From: Mycoplasma sp. CAG:877
GTDB taxonomy: Bacteria > Bacillota_I > Bacilli_A > RF39 > UBA660
Direction of reading: 5' to 3'
Length of the DNA: 9,884 nt
Assembly: GCA_000433455.1 (NCBI GenBank)
Contig: HF992477.1
Coordinates: 1-9,884 of the forward strand
Shown here: piece after piece, positions 1 to 5,374 of the stretch
Position numbering within the stretch: position 1 is the stretch's first letter
How the letters are laid out: every line of letters begins with the position of its first letter
Program-made: the position numbers and the translations under genes
Notes under the pieces: generated by a model
Told to the model about the DNA's origin: nothing
Databases searched by the model: none
What the model saw: the letters and a program-made list of their open reading frames with translations, nothing else

Positions 1-20
1 TGAACCAGTTGACAGTATTA

Positions 21-49
21 AATATACCAACTATTACTTACTTTGTCAA
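21..49 (-). promoter_or_regulatory. Sigma-A type promoter for a gene beyond the left edge
   Basis: On the minus strand, TTGACA (44-49, a perfect -35) is followed by a 17-bp spacer and TATATT (21-26, five of six matches to the -10). It points left, away from the S1 gene, so it should drive an unseen gene off the window edge. Transcription would begin near position 14. A 7-bp inverted repeat, GTTGACA (8-14) and TGTCAAC (44-50), has one arm over the -35 and the other over the predicted start. Confidence 0.6.
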
Positions 50-67
50 CTAAATTTGTGAATTTTT

Positions 68-439
68 TTATTTTTTTTCTGTTTTTATTGCATTTAGTTC
101 ATTTATTTTGTTTTCAGTCCAAATATTTAATTGTTTTTTTAAATTTGTGAATCCATGTGGACTTTCTTTTATTTTCGTTTTATCTATTTTTGAGTTTCTA
201 TATTCTATATTTTTAATACTTAATCTAACATGATGTTCTTTTTCATTTTCCTCCAAAACAATGGCTTGTATTGTTTCACCAACATTTATATAATCATGAA
301 TATTTCTTACATAGTTGTCAGTTATTTCAGATATATGAATTAAACCACTGTAGTAATCATCGAGACTTACAAATATTCCATATTTTTCTATTCCAGTTAC
401 ACACCCGGTTACCTTTTCTCCTACTTGATATTTTTTCAT
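68..439 (-). CDS. S1-domain RNA-binding protein, YugI/CvfD (GSP13) type
   Basis: This 123-residue cytoplasmic protein has one S1 RNA-binding domain at about residues 4-77, followed by a charged tail of about 45 residues. Typical S1 features are visible: VGEKVTGCVTGIEKYGIFVSL, then GLIHISEI, then VGETIQA, then VRLSIKNI. Single-S1 proteins of this length in Bacillota belong to the YugI/general stress protein 13/CvfD group, which binds ribosomes or RNA and affects translation. That role is known of the family and is not shown here. The start is supported by an AGGGAG ribosome-binding site about 7 nt upstream and by a promoter in the gap to the divergent nifU-like gene. I see no hairpin-plus-U terminator after its TAA, so it may be cotranscribed with whatever lies to the left. 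The polynucleotide phosphorylase S1 domain is an alternative source of similarity, but the free-standing length argues against it. Confidence 0.85.
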   Translation of the reverse strand: MKKYQVGEKVTGCVTGIEKYGIFVSLDDYYSGLIHISEITDNYVRNIHDYINVGETIQAIVLEENEKEHHVRLSIKNIEYRNSKIDKTKIKESPHGFTNLKKQLNIWTENKINELNAIKTEKK

Positions 440-459
440 TTGATACTCCCTCTGTATTG

Positions 460-488
460 ATTATATCATTTTTTACATTTTATAACAA
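460..488 (-). promoter_or_regulatory. Promoter of the S1-domain gene
   Basis: The minus strand reads TTGTTA (483-488), a 17-bp spacer, then TATAAT (460-465). The -10 is preceded by TGA (466-468), giving an extended -10, TGATATAAT. Transcription would start around 453, leaving a leader of about 14 nt that contains the AGGGAG ribosome-binding site. Confidence 0.65.
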
Positions 489-497
489 GAAACTTTC

Positions 498-526
498 TTT
501 ACTTCCAACTCTTTAAATAGTATAAT
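498..526 (+). promoter_or_regulatory. Promoter of the NifU-like gene
   Basis: The plus strand reads TTTACT (498-503), a 17-bp spacer, then a perfect TATAAT (521-526). The in-frame ATG at 525-527 sits inside the -10 and so cannot be the translation start. Transcription should begin near 533, only about 10 nt before the ATG at 543. Confidence 0.6.
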
Positions 527-542
527 GTTCTTGGTGAATAAT

Positions 543-776
543 ATGAATAATGATATAGAATTACGTATTAAAGCAATTATTGATAAGGTTAGACCGTTTT
601 TGATTAGTGATGGTGGTAACCTTGAATTCGTTAAGTATGAGGATAACATTGTATATGTAAAGTTAACAGGAGCTTGTCAAGACTGCCCGATGCTTGATGT
701 TACTTTGAAAGATGGAATCGAAGAATTGATAATTAATGAAATACCAGAAGTAAAAGAAGTTAAAAACATAGATTGA
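543..776 (+). CDS. NifU-like C-terminal domain protein (Fe-S scaffold)
   Basis: This 77-residue protein consists only of the NifU C-terminal domain. It shows the RPFL..DGG motif (residues 17-25), then GACQDCP with the CxxC pair C45/C48, then TLKDGIEELI and a closing P-E-V-K-E-V. The paired cysteines of two subunits normally hold a 4Fe-4S cluster that is passed to apo-proteins in the cytoplasm. B. subtilis YutI and staphylococcal Nfu are of this type. I chose the ATG at 543 over the in-frame ATG at 525 because GGTGA lies 5 nt before it and because 525 falls inside the -10 box. The usual DGGD reads DGGN here. The gene is the only complete plus-strand gene in the window and ends in TGA inside a bidirectional terminator. 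Possible local clients are the TtcA-like and U32 proteins, both from Fe-S families; that link is inference. Confidence 0.9.
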   Translation: MNNDIELRIKAIIDKVRPFLISDGGNLEFVKYEDNIVYVKLTGACQDCPMLDVTLKDGIEELIINEIPEVKEVKNID

Positions 777-798
777 TTTATAACCAGTCTATGTTTTT
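762..798. terminator. Bidirectional terminator shared by two convergent genes
   Basis: An 11-bp perfect stem pairs 762-772 with 788-798. It can extend to 14 bp across a G-U pair (773/787) plus T774-A786 and G775-C785. A-runs on one arm and T-runs on the other give a U-tract in either direction. The TGA of the NifU-like gene (774-776) and the TAA of the YutH-like gene (778-780) both lie at the top of the hairpin, so the stem is formed from the final codons of both genes. Confidence 0.8.
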
Positions 799-1644
799 TA
801 TTTCGGTGTGCTTTGATATAATTCTATAAATTTCTTTTAAGTATTCTTCATATTCTTTTGATCTTTTAACTACTTCTACAAGTTCTTTTTCATTTTCAAA
901 ATCATTAATAACTTTATCATATATATCAAAGTACATACTTGGGTATAGCATTCTTCCATATAACAACTTATATCCAGTTTCTGTACAATTATAAGATAAA
1001 ATTATATTCTCTATGTTTTGACTGAGATATTTTTGATTTAGAAAGAGATATTTTAAAGTCTCACTTAGACCTCTTTCTTTGTAATCTATTACATAATTTA
1101 AGGGATTGTGATATTCTCTTTCAATTATTCGCTTGGGATACAATCCCCTTTTTTCTTGAACTTTTAAGTTACTTGGAATACTAGCTATATAACTTATGGC
1201 ATTTTCTGCTAGACCTATATAGTAATTTATACTTTCATCTATTACTTTATGTTTTCCTTTTATGTGTTCATATTGATACTCATAATAGTCATTTTTTCTT
1301 GTCCATAACTCATACCAATCACTTCTATCTAAATAATACTTTTTAGTATTATCTAGCCTTATTTGATTTTTATTTTGAGATATTTTGGGATTTATATCAT
1401 TTATTTTGAGCAAAACAAATAAAAAATCTTGATACATTGTAAAAATACTTCCATCTTTATTAAGAACAAATTTATAAAAGAATGGGATATCTTTTGTTAT
1501 TTCGTATAGCTCTAAAGTTTCTTTTTCATTATATATACGGCATATTATATATAAATCATTATTATGTTTTATATATTTTCTTCTTTCTTGTCTAATAATA
1601 CTTATATTTTCAAATCCGTAATAATACATTATTGTATTTTTCAT
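778..1644 (-). CDS. YutH-like spore coat-associated protein (CotS/kinase-like fold)
   Basis: This 288-residue protein has no signal peptide or membrane segment and many Tyr, Asn and Ile residues. Recognisable stretches are WYELWTRKNDYYEYQ (about 110-124), YYIGLAENAISY (141-152), DYKERGLSETLKYLF (187-201) and the C-terminal TGYKLLYGRMLYPSMYFDIYD (about 223-243). From memory this order matches the YutH branch of the CotS family, which has a degenerate aminoglycoside-phosphotransferase/kinase fold. I see no HGD catalytic loop, so a structural role is more likely than phosphorylation. B. subtilis YutH is 339 aa; this copy is shorter, mainly in the N-terminal lobe. The ribosome-binding site is weak (GGTAAG directly before the ATG). 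In B. subtilis, yutH, yutI (NifU-like), yutD and yunB lie in one neighbourhood, and all four types occur in this window, which supports the call. Assignment is by motif memory only. Confidence 0.6.
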   Translation of the reverse strand: MKNTIMYYYGFENISIIRQERRKYIKHNNDLYIICRIYNEKETLELYEITKDIPFFYKFVLNKDGSIFTMYQDFLFVLLKINDINPKISQNKNQIRLDNTKKYYLDRSDWYELWTRKNDYYEYQYEHIKGKHKVIDESINYYIGLAENAISYIASIPSNLKVQEKRGLYPKRIIEREYHNPLNYVIDYKERGLSETLKYLFLNQKYLSQNIENIILSYNCTETGYKLLYGRMLYPSMYFDIYDKVINDFENEKELVEVVKRSKEYEEYLKEIYRIISKHTEIKNIDWL

Positions 1645-1660
1645 CTTACCAACTCATTTA

Positions 1661-1688
1661 ATATTATGCAAAAAAAAACAAATAATTA
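1661..1688 (-). promoter_or_regulatory. Possible sigma-E-like promoter before the yutH-like gene
   Basis: The minus strand carries CATAATAT (1661-1668), which fits the CATAnnnT form of a sigma-E -10. About 13 bp upstream is TAATTAT, a five-of-seven match to a sigma-E -35. The spacer is the T-run of the upstream gene's terminator. Transcription would start near 1654, giving a leader of about 10 nt. No good sigma-A promoter is visible for this gene. The signal is weak in sequence this AT-rich. Confidence 0.3.
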
Positions 1689-1705
1689 TTTTTATTTGTT
1701 TTTTT
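1670..1705 (-). terminator. Terminator of the coiled-coil gene
   Basis: A 14-bp stem pairs 1672-1685 with 1692-1705 around a 6-nt loop (1686-1691). Read on the minus strand it ends in an uninterrupted run of nine U. The stem has a single G-C pair (1679/1698), so its strength comes from length and the U-tract. It begins within the TAA stop codon (1704-1706) of the coiled-coil gene. Confidence 0.7.
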
Positions 1706-2852
1706 ATCCAATTATTGCTAACATTTCATTTATTGTTTGCTTATATTCTTCTTGCATTGATGAATATTCTTTTCCTTGTTCAAGATATTCTTGACTCTCA
1801 GCTGCATACTTTTTAGCTTCTGCTTCACTTTGTTTCTTTTCTTCTTCTAGTCTTCTATTATGTTCTTCTAGTTTTTTCATTGTTTCAACTAATTTTTCTT
1901 GAACCATTTCTGCTTCTTTCTTTTCAGCATCTGCTTTAGCTTTAGCCATTTCAGCATCTGCTTTAGCTTTCTCTGCACTCTTCTTTGCTCTTTCTAGTTC
2001 TTCTTTTAATTGATTAGCTTTTGTTAGACTATCTTTTAAGTGAGCAACTTCAACCTTTGTCTCATTTGATTGTGCTTTTTCTTCAATAGGAGTTGAAGCA
2101 ACACTATTATCAATAGTTTTAGGTTCAGTTGGTATATTATGAGGTAAATTTTCAATCTTGATTTGTGGGATTGTAAATTTAAATTTTTCTCTTGGTTGTT
2201 GTTCTACTAGTATTTCACTTACTGGTTTTATTTCCTCTTTTGGCTCAATAGTATTTTCTGGTTGTTTATCTAAGTTAAGCTCATCATTATACTTATTTAT
2301 TTTTGCATTTGTCGAACCATTTTTACTTACTTTTATACTTTCAACAGTAGGAGTTACTATTTCCTCATTTTTAGGCTCTGTTACTACCGGTTTAGCAACT
2401 GGCACTTCTTGAACAGGTAGTTCTACAGGTAATTCTTTTTTAGCTTCTACTTCTTGACATGCTTTTTTACTATTTTCTAGCATATTACTTTTCATTGTAT
2501 CTTTAATTTTCAAAGCTCTTCTTCCAACAAACTGAGGTAATAAAGTACCAGCTATTTTCAATATATATACTTGATCTTTTAATTTTTCTTGTTGACTTTC
2601 TTTCTTTTCATAAGTTCTATTTTTAATATGAACTACTATATTTTCTGGAGCAATAGTTTGCTTTGCTGCAGTTTCTGGTAAATTTGAAAATTTAGGGGAC
2701 ATTTTTTCTTTTGTTTCTATGCAAAAACTATCATACTTTTCCCAAATTCTTAAGTATGATTCATGTTTAAACTTTATTTTTTTAGAATCTTCTGTTTCTT
2801 TTACTAAATTAGTGTTAAGAATTGAAAACTCTATATTACTCAATACAGACAT
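1704..2852 (-). CDS. Unrecognised protein with long C-terminal coiled coil
   Basis: I do not recognise the family of this 382-residue protein. Three parts are visible. Residues 1-125 look globular and end in a conserved-looking YILKIAGTLLPQFVGRRALKI stretch (about 96-116). Residues 135-260 form a Pro/Glu/Val/Lys-rich, probably disordered linker. Residues 265-378 form a highly charged Ala/Glu/Lys/Gln coiled coil with a short internal repeat (KAKADAE twice, 9-residue period). There is no signal peptide or membrane segment, so it should be cytoplasmic. A perfect AGGAGG ribosome-binding site precedes the ATG. It starts only 11 nt after the DUF1292 gene's stop, so the two are cotranscribed. A scaffold or cytoskeleton-like role would be guesswork. 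Similarity to TolA-like or SMC-like helices is likely compositional. Confidence 0.85.
   Translation of the reverse strand: MSVLSNIEFSILNTNLVKETEDSKKIKFKHESYLRIWEKYDSFCIETKEKMSPKFSNLPETAAKQTIAPENIVVHIKNRTYEKKESQQEKLKDQVYILKIAGTLLPQFVGRRALKIKDTMKSNMLENSKKACQEVEAKKELPVELPVQEVPVAKPVVTEPKNEEIVTPTVESIKVSKNGSTNAKINKYNDELNLDKQPENTIEPKEEIKPVSEILVEQQPREKFKFTIPQIKIENLPHNIPTEPKTIDNSVASTPIEEKAQSNETKVEVAHLKDSLTKANQLKEELERAKKSAEKAKADAEMAKAKADAEKKEAEMVQEKLVETMKKLEEHNRRLEEEKKQSEAEAKKYAAESQEYLEQGKEYSSMQEEYKQTINEMLAIIG
1922..1970. repeat. 22-bp direct repeat, 27-nt period, inside the coiled-coil gene
   Basis: The same 22 bases occur at 1922-1943 and 1949-1970, in phase with the reading frame. They encode the repeated KAKADAE segment of the coiled coil. 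This looks like a recent in-frame tandem duplication of nine codons. Confidence 0.7.
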
Positions 2853-2863
2853 TTTTGTTCCTC

Positions 2864-3139
2864 CTATTCAGTCTTTGATAGTTCTCTCAAAACATCTTTT
2901 ATTTTGTTCCATTCATTTTCATTTTCAACGCCTACTAATTTAGGTTCATCACCAGAACGATCTATATTTGAAACATATACTGTTACATTTCCATTTTCAT
3001 CTTTTTCATTTTTTGTATATACAACATATTCCTTATTGTTATCTTTAAATTCAAATGCTAGTATTACCTCTACATCTTCTATAGCTCCGTCATTTGAAAC
3101 AATTGACATTACTTTCTTTTCATTTTGTTTGTCTACCAT
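2864..3139 (-). CDS. DUF1292 family protein (YrzB type)
   Basis: This 91-residue acidic cytoplasmic protein belongs to DUF1292. Visible family features are an N-terminal strand with VSNDG, the EVILAFEF segment (about 24-31), EYVVYTK (37-43), DENGNVTVYVS (47-57), and the close GDEPKLVGVENENEWNKIKDVLREL (about 63-87). The molecular function of the family is unknown. In B. subtilis yrzB lies next to yrrK (ruvX-like) and yrzL, but here it heads a two-gene unit with the coiled-coil protein. GGGAGG about 8 nt before the ATG sets the start, and an extended -10 promoter lies just upstream. The length is normal for the family and nothing appears broken. Confidence 0.9.
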   Translation of the reverse strand: MVDKQNEKKVMSIVSNDGAIEDVEVILAFEFKDNNKEYVVYTKNEKDENGNVTVYVSNIDRSGDEPKLVGVENENEWNKIKDVLRELSKTE

Positions 3140-3173
3140 ATCAATAGCCTCCCATCTTATTCTTATATATTCT

Positions 3174-3201
3174 ATTTTATCATATTTTTATGCAATTACA
3201 A
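3174..3201 (-). promoter_or_regulatory. Promoter of the DUF1292/coiled-coil operon
   Basis: The minus strand reads TTGTAA (3196-3201), a 16-bp spacer, then TAAAAT (3174-3179). The -10 is preceded by TGA (3180-3182), giving the extended -10 TGATAAAAT. Transcription would start around 3167, leaving a leader of roughly 28 nt before the DUF1292 start codon. Confidence 0.6.
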
Positions 3202-3206
3202 GCACT

Positions 3207-3485
3207 TTACTTAACTTTTTTTAAGAGAAATGTATTGGCACCGTAACTGCAATAGTTTTTTTTGTATGAATCTAAATCTTTAATATTGTTGATTTTATTT
3301 ACTTTTTTGTTGTCAGCATCATTGAAGCCTTTTAATCTTACCTTTTCATAAGAGATATCTCCAAATATGTAATCATAGTTGTCAAAATAATCTGTAATCC
3401 TATCACGAATATCATCAATATTTAAACAGTTTCCTACGTTTTCTATGACTTCATATTCTTGACCGTTTATTTCTATCTTTTTCAT
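3207..3485 (-). CDS. yutD: YutD-like protein (DUF1027)
   Basis: This 92-residue protein matches the YutD family along its length. It opens with I.GQEYEVIEN (about residues 5-15), has IRDRITDYFDNYDYIFGD (about 26-43), then YEKVRLKGF (46-54) and ends with YCSYGANTFLLKK (about 78-90). YutD proteins are small, conserved in Bacilli and of unknown function. In B. subtilis yutD lies in the yutH-yutB region. GAGGTG 6 nt before the ATG fixes the start, and a good promoter precedes it. The family call rests on remembered motifs, but several agree in the expected order. Confidence 0.75.
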   Translation of the reverse strand: MKKIEINGQEYEVIENVGNCLNIDDIRDRITDYFDNYDYIFGDISYEKVRLKGFNDADNKKVNKINNIKDLDSYKKNYCSYGANTFLLKKVK

Positions 3486-3501
3486 ATTGCACCTCTATGT
3501 T

Positions 3502-3530
3502 ATTATAGCATGGATAAATAATACAGGCAA
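3502..3530 (-). promoter_or_regulatory. Promoter of yutD
   Basis: The minus strand reads TTGCCT (3525-3530), a 17-bp spacer, then a perfect TATAAT (3502-3507). TGC at 3508-3510 makes it an extended -10. Transcription would start near 3495, about 10 nt before the ATG, with the AGAGGTG ribosome-binding site at the very 5' end. It lies between yunB and yutD, so yutD need not depend on the sigG unit. Confidence 0.65.
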
Positions 3531-3555
3531 ATTACTCTTTATTGTTTAAAGATTT

Positions 3556-4266
3556 TTATTCTATTGGAACTGTATTTATATTTGAATTTTTTTCGATCGT
3601 TCCAAAATAATAGTTTGGTATTTCTCCTTGAATAATTTTTAAAGTTAGGGGTGCTGTAAGATTAAGAGTTTCTTTTTTCGACATAGCAGGCATTATAATT
3701 TGTTCTTCCACTACTACATTAACGTTTATTTCAACTACTAAATAATTAATTCCATACTCTCTTACTTTAGTATTTAGACTTGATTCTACTTGACCAAGAA
3801 AAGCCATTTTTATAGGGATTGATGGACCAACATTTACGAAAAGAGCGTTTTTTCGAAGAGAACCCATTGGTACTTTACAGACTATGCCGTTTTTGGTAAA
3901 GCTTTCCATTTTGAAACCAGATGATATTGGCATATTTGCAATTTGACCATCTTCTAAATTTAATAACTTTTCTTGAATTTTTCGATTAATACTAGAAAGA
4001 ATACTATTTACTTTTTTAGTATCATAATCTAACATTTCTATTTTGCCATCAGCATTTTTACTAAGGTTAAATAAATCGTCTGTTATGCCCTCCTCTACTA
4101 TATCGTTTACTGAGGTATTTACTATATTACTGGCAAAGCGTTTGGCCTCAACATTTACATATCTAGCTAGAATGGGACTTAACCTTTTTCCTAGAATAGA
4201 CAATAAAAAAACAGAAATGATTGTTGTAGATACTAATATTATGAATAAGAGTCTTGTTTTACTCAT
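3556..4266 (-). CDS. yunB: Sporulation protein YunB
   Basis: This 236-residue protein has one N-terminal membrane segment (about residues 5-24) and an extracytoplasmic YunB domain. Family features include RYVNVEAKRFASNIVN (35-50), the DG.I...DYDTKKVN.IL region (about 73-90), the GSLRKNALFVNVGPSIPIK stretch, the YGINYLVVEINVNV strand, and IIQGEIPNYY near the C terminus. In B. subtilis yunB is a sigma-E-controlled sporulation gene whose biochemical role is unclear. Its start overlaps the last 8 bases of the ylmC-like gene and I see no strong ribosome-binding site of its own, which suggests translational coupling. I see no convincing terminator after it, so some read-through to yutD is possible. 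Confidence 0.88.
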   Translation of the reverse strand: MSKTRLLFIILVSTTIISVFLLSILGKRLSPILARYVNVEAKRFASNIVNTSVNDIVEEGITDDLFNLSKNADGKIEMLDYDTKKVNSILSSINRKIQEKLLNLEDGQIANMPISSGFKMESFTKNGIVCKVPMGSLRKNALFVNVGPSIPIKMAFLGQVESSLNTKVREYGINYLVVEINVNVVVEEQIIMPAMSKKETLNLTAPLTLKIIQGEIPNYYFGTIEKNSNINTVPIE

Positions 4267-4492
4267 GATAACTTATTTTCACTAAAATTACATCTTCCCC
4301 TATTTTAGTTATATCTTTCCAATTTATTTCTGTATCATTTTCTCTATTTAGTGAGAAAAAAGTTTTATTAGCTTCAATTACTAATGATTCAATAGTTCCA
4401 TCTGTTGTTACATTAGCATCAATAATATTGCCTATGTTTTTTCCATCGTTTACACTAACAATACTTTTGGTTTGTAAATCTGATAAGCGCAT
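4259..4492 (-). CDS. YlmC/YmxH family PRC-barrel sporulation protein
   Basis: This 77-residue protein is a single PRC-barrel domain: MRLSDLQTKSIVSVNDGKNIGNIIDA, then a strand ending IESLVIEA, then EINWKDITKIGEDVILVKI. YlmC/YmxH proteins are small spore-associated proteins of unknown mechanism, and ylmC lies near sigG in many spore formers. A longer frame opens at a GTG at 4501. I prefer the ATG at 4492 because AGGTGA lies about 6 nt upstream of it and because the family normally begins MRLSEL. The gene follows sigG by about 50 nt and overlaps yunB by 8 nt, so all three probably form one transcript. Confidence 0.85.
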   Translation of the reverse strand: MRLSDLQTKSIVSVNDGKNIGNIIDANVTTDGTIESLVIEANKTFFSLNRENDTEINWKDITKIGEDVILVKISYHE

Positions 4493-4542
4493 AACGATCA
4501 CCTGCTCACTTAATTATATTAGTTTTTTATTATTAATATGAG

Positions 4543-5319
4543 TTACTTTAGTACTTTTTTTAATTGTTTTATGGCTCTTTTTTCTAATCTTGATACTTGA
4601 GCTTGACTTATTCCTATTTCATCGGCTATTTCCATTTGTGTTTTACCAATAATGAACCTTTTATCTAGGATTTGTTTTTCACGTTCTTCTAAGGTGTTCA
4701 TGGCCTCTTCTATTGCTATATGATTAGAGAAGTCTTTACTTGAGGTACTTTTATCTTCTATTTGGTCACATAAATATATTGTATCTCCACCATCGTTATA
4801 TACTGGTTCAAACATACTTACTGGTTCTTTTAGGGAGTCTAGGGCATTTACTATTTCACATTCACTTAGATCTAACTCTTTAGCAATATATTCAATACTT
4901 GCCTCTTCTCCATTTTCTTGAAGATATTTTTCTTTAAGTCTTAGAGTTTTATAGGCAATATCTTTCAGGGAACGACTTACTCGTATTGAATTGTTATCTC
5001 TTATATATCTACGTACTTCACCTAAAATCATTGGTACGGCGTAGGTTGAAAATTTTACTTCGTGTGATAGATCAAAATTATCAATTGCTTTTAATAAACC
5101 TATACAACCAATTTGAAATAAATCGTCTAAGTTGTCGTAACGATTATTAAATTTTTTTAGTATTGAGAGAACTAATTTTAAATTTCCTTGAACAAGTAAA
5201 TTTCTCGCATATTCATCGTTTTCTTTTACTCTTTCAAATAATTTTCTCATCTCTTCATTTGTTAAAACTTCTAATTCATTAGTATTAATTCCTGTTATTT
5301 CTACTTTATATCTTGACAT
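4543..5319 (-). CDS. sigG: RNA polymerase sporulation sigma factor sigma-G
   Basis: Sigma-G directs late forespore gene expression. This 258-residue protein begins with the sigma-G signature MSRYKVEITGINT, which separates it from sigma-F. Region 2 spans about residues 40-110, with GNLKLVLSILKKF, DDLFQIGCIGLLKAIDNFDL, KFSTYAVPMI and EVRRYIRDN. Region 3 follows with the characteristic EPVSMFEPVYNDGGDTIYL. Region 4 (about 205-256) ends in the helix-turn-helix GKTQMEIADEIGISQAQVSR. Length and order are normal. AAAGGAG about 7 nt before the ATG gives a clear start. In B. subtilis sigG follows spoIIGA-sigE; here it follows a ttcA-like tRNA thiolase. Its ribosome-binding site lies in the 3' arm of a 17-bp hairpin, and a sigma-G-like promoter lies across the loop, implying tight control of early translation plus autoactivation. 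Confidence 0.95.
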   Translation of the reverse strand: MSRYKVEITGINTNELEVLTNEEMRKLFERVKENDEYARNLLVQGNLKLVLSILKKFNNRYDNLDDLFQIGCIGLLKAIDNFDLSHEVKFSTYAVPMILGEVRRYIRDNNSIRVSRSLKDIAYKTLRLKEKYLQENGEEASIEYIAKELDLSECEIVNALDSLKEPVSMFEPVYNDGGDTIYLCDQIEDKSTSSKDFSNHIAIEEAMNTLEEREKQILDKRFIIGKTQMEIADEIGISQAQVSRLEKRAIKQLKKVLK

Positions 5320-5320
5320 T

Positions 5321-5363
5321 AAAAAGCTCCTTTCTATTTAATTGTGATAGAAAAGAGCTTTTT
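5321..5363 (-). terminator. Hairpin between ttcA-like and sigG: terminator and/or RBS sequestor
   Basis: Positions 5347-5363 and 5321-5337 form a 17-bp stem around a 9-nt loop (5338-5346). The single non-Watson-Crick position (5330/5354) is a G-U pair in the minus-strand RNA, so the whole stem pairs there but not on the plus strand. The 3' arm contains the AAAGGAG ribosome-binding site of sigG and ends in five U just before the start codon. It could terminate transcripts from the ttcA-like gene, hide the sigG ribosome-binding site, or both. Confidence 0.7.
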
Positions 5364-5369
5364 TTATTC
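5339..5369 (-). promoter_or_regulatory. Candidate sigma-G (autoregulatory) promoter of sigG
   Basis: The minus strand reads GAATA (5365-5369), an 18-bp spacer, then CACAATTA (5339-5346). GAATA fits the sigma-G -35 form GHATR with normal spacing. The -10 matches about five of seven positions of CATnHTA. Transcription would start near 5333, inside the 3' arm of the hairpin, giving an RNA that starts at the ribosome-binding site and lacks the sequestering arm. No sigma-A promoter is seen here. Confidence 0.4.
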
Positions 5370-5374
5370 AAATA

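Noticed and set aside
9..37. Plus-strand promoter TTGACA-17 bp-TATTAC
   Set aside because: It would read antisense into the S1 gene and has a four-of-six -10. The minus-strand promoter occupying the same DNA is much better.
1564..1794. Plus-strand open frame across the yutH/coiled-coil junction
   Set aside because: It is antisense to two well-supported genes, has low-complexity content and lacks a ribosome-binding site. Other plus-strand frames under the minus-strand genes were rejected on the same grounds.
2310..2316. TGTCGAA, a Spo0A-box-like sequence
   Set aside because: It lies in the middle of the coiled-coil gene, away from any promoter, and a 7-mer is expected by chance in this length.
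3530..3556. Terminator after yunB
   Set aside because: Only a 5-bp AT stem (CTTTA/TAAAG) without a following U-tract is present.
4515..4545. CATATTA between sigG and the ylmC-like gene as a sigma-G -10
   Set aside because: The hexamer region fits, but no GHATR-type -35 occurs at 17-18 bp, and AT-rich DNA gives many such matches.
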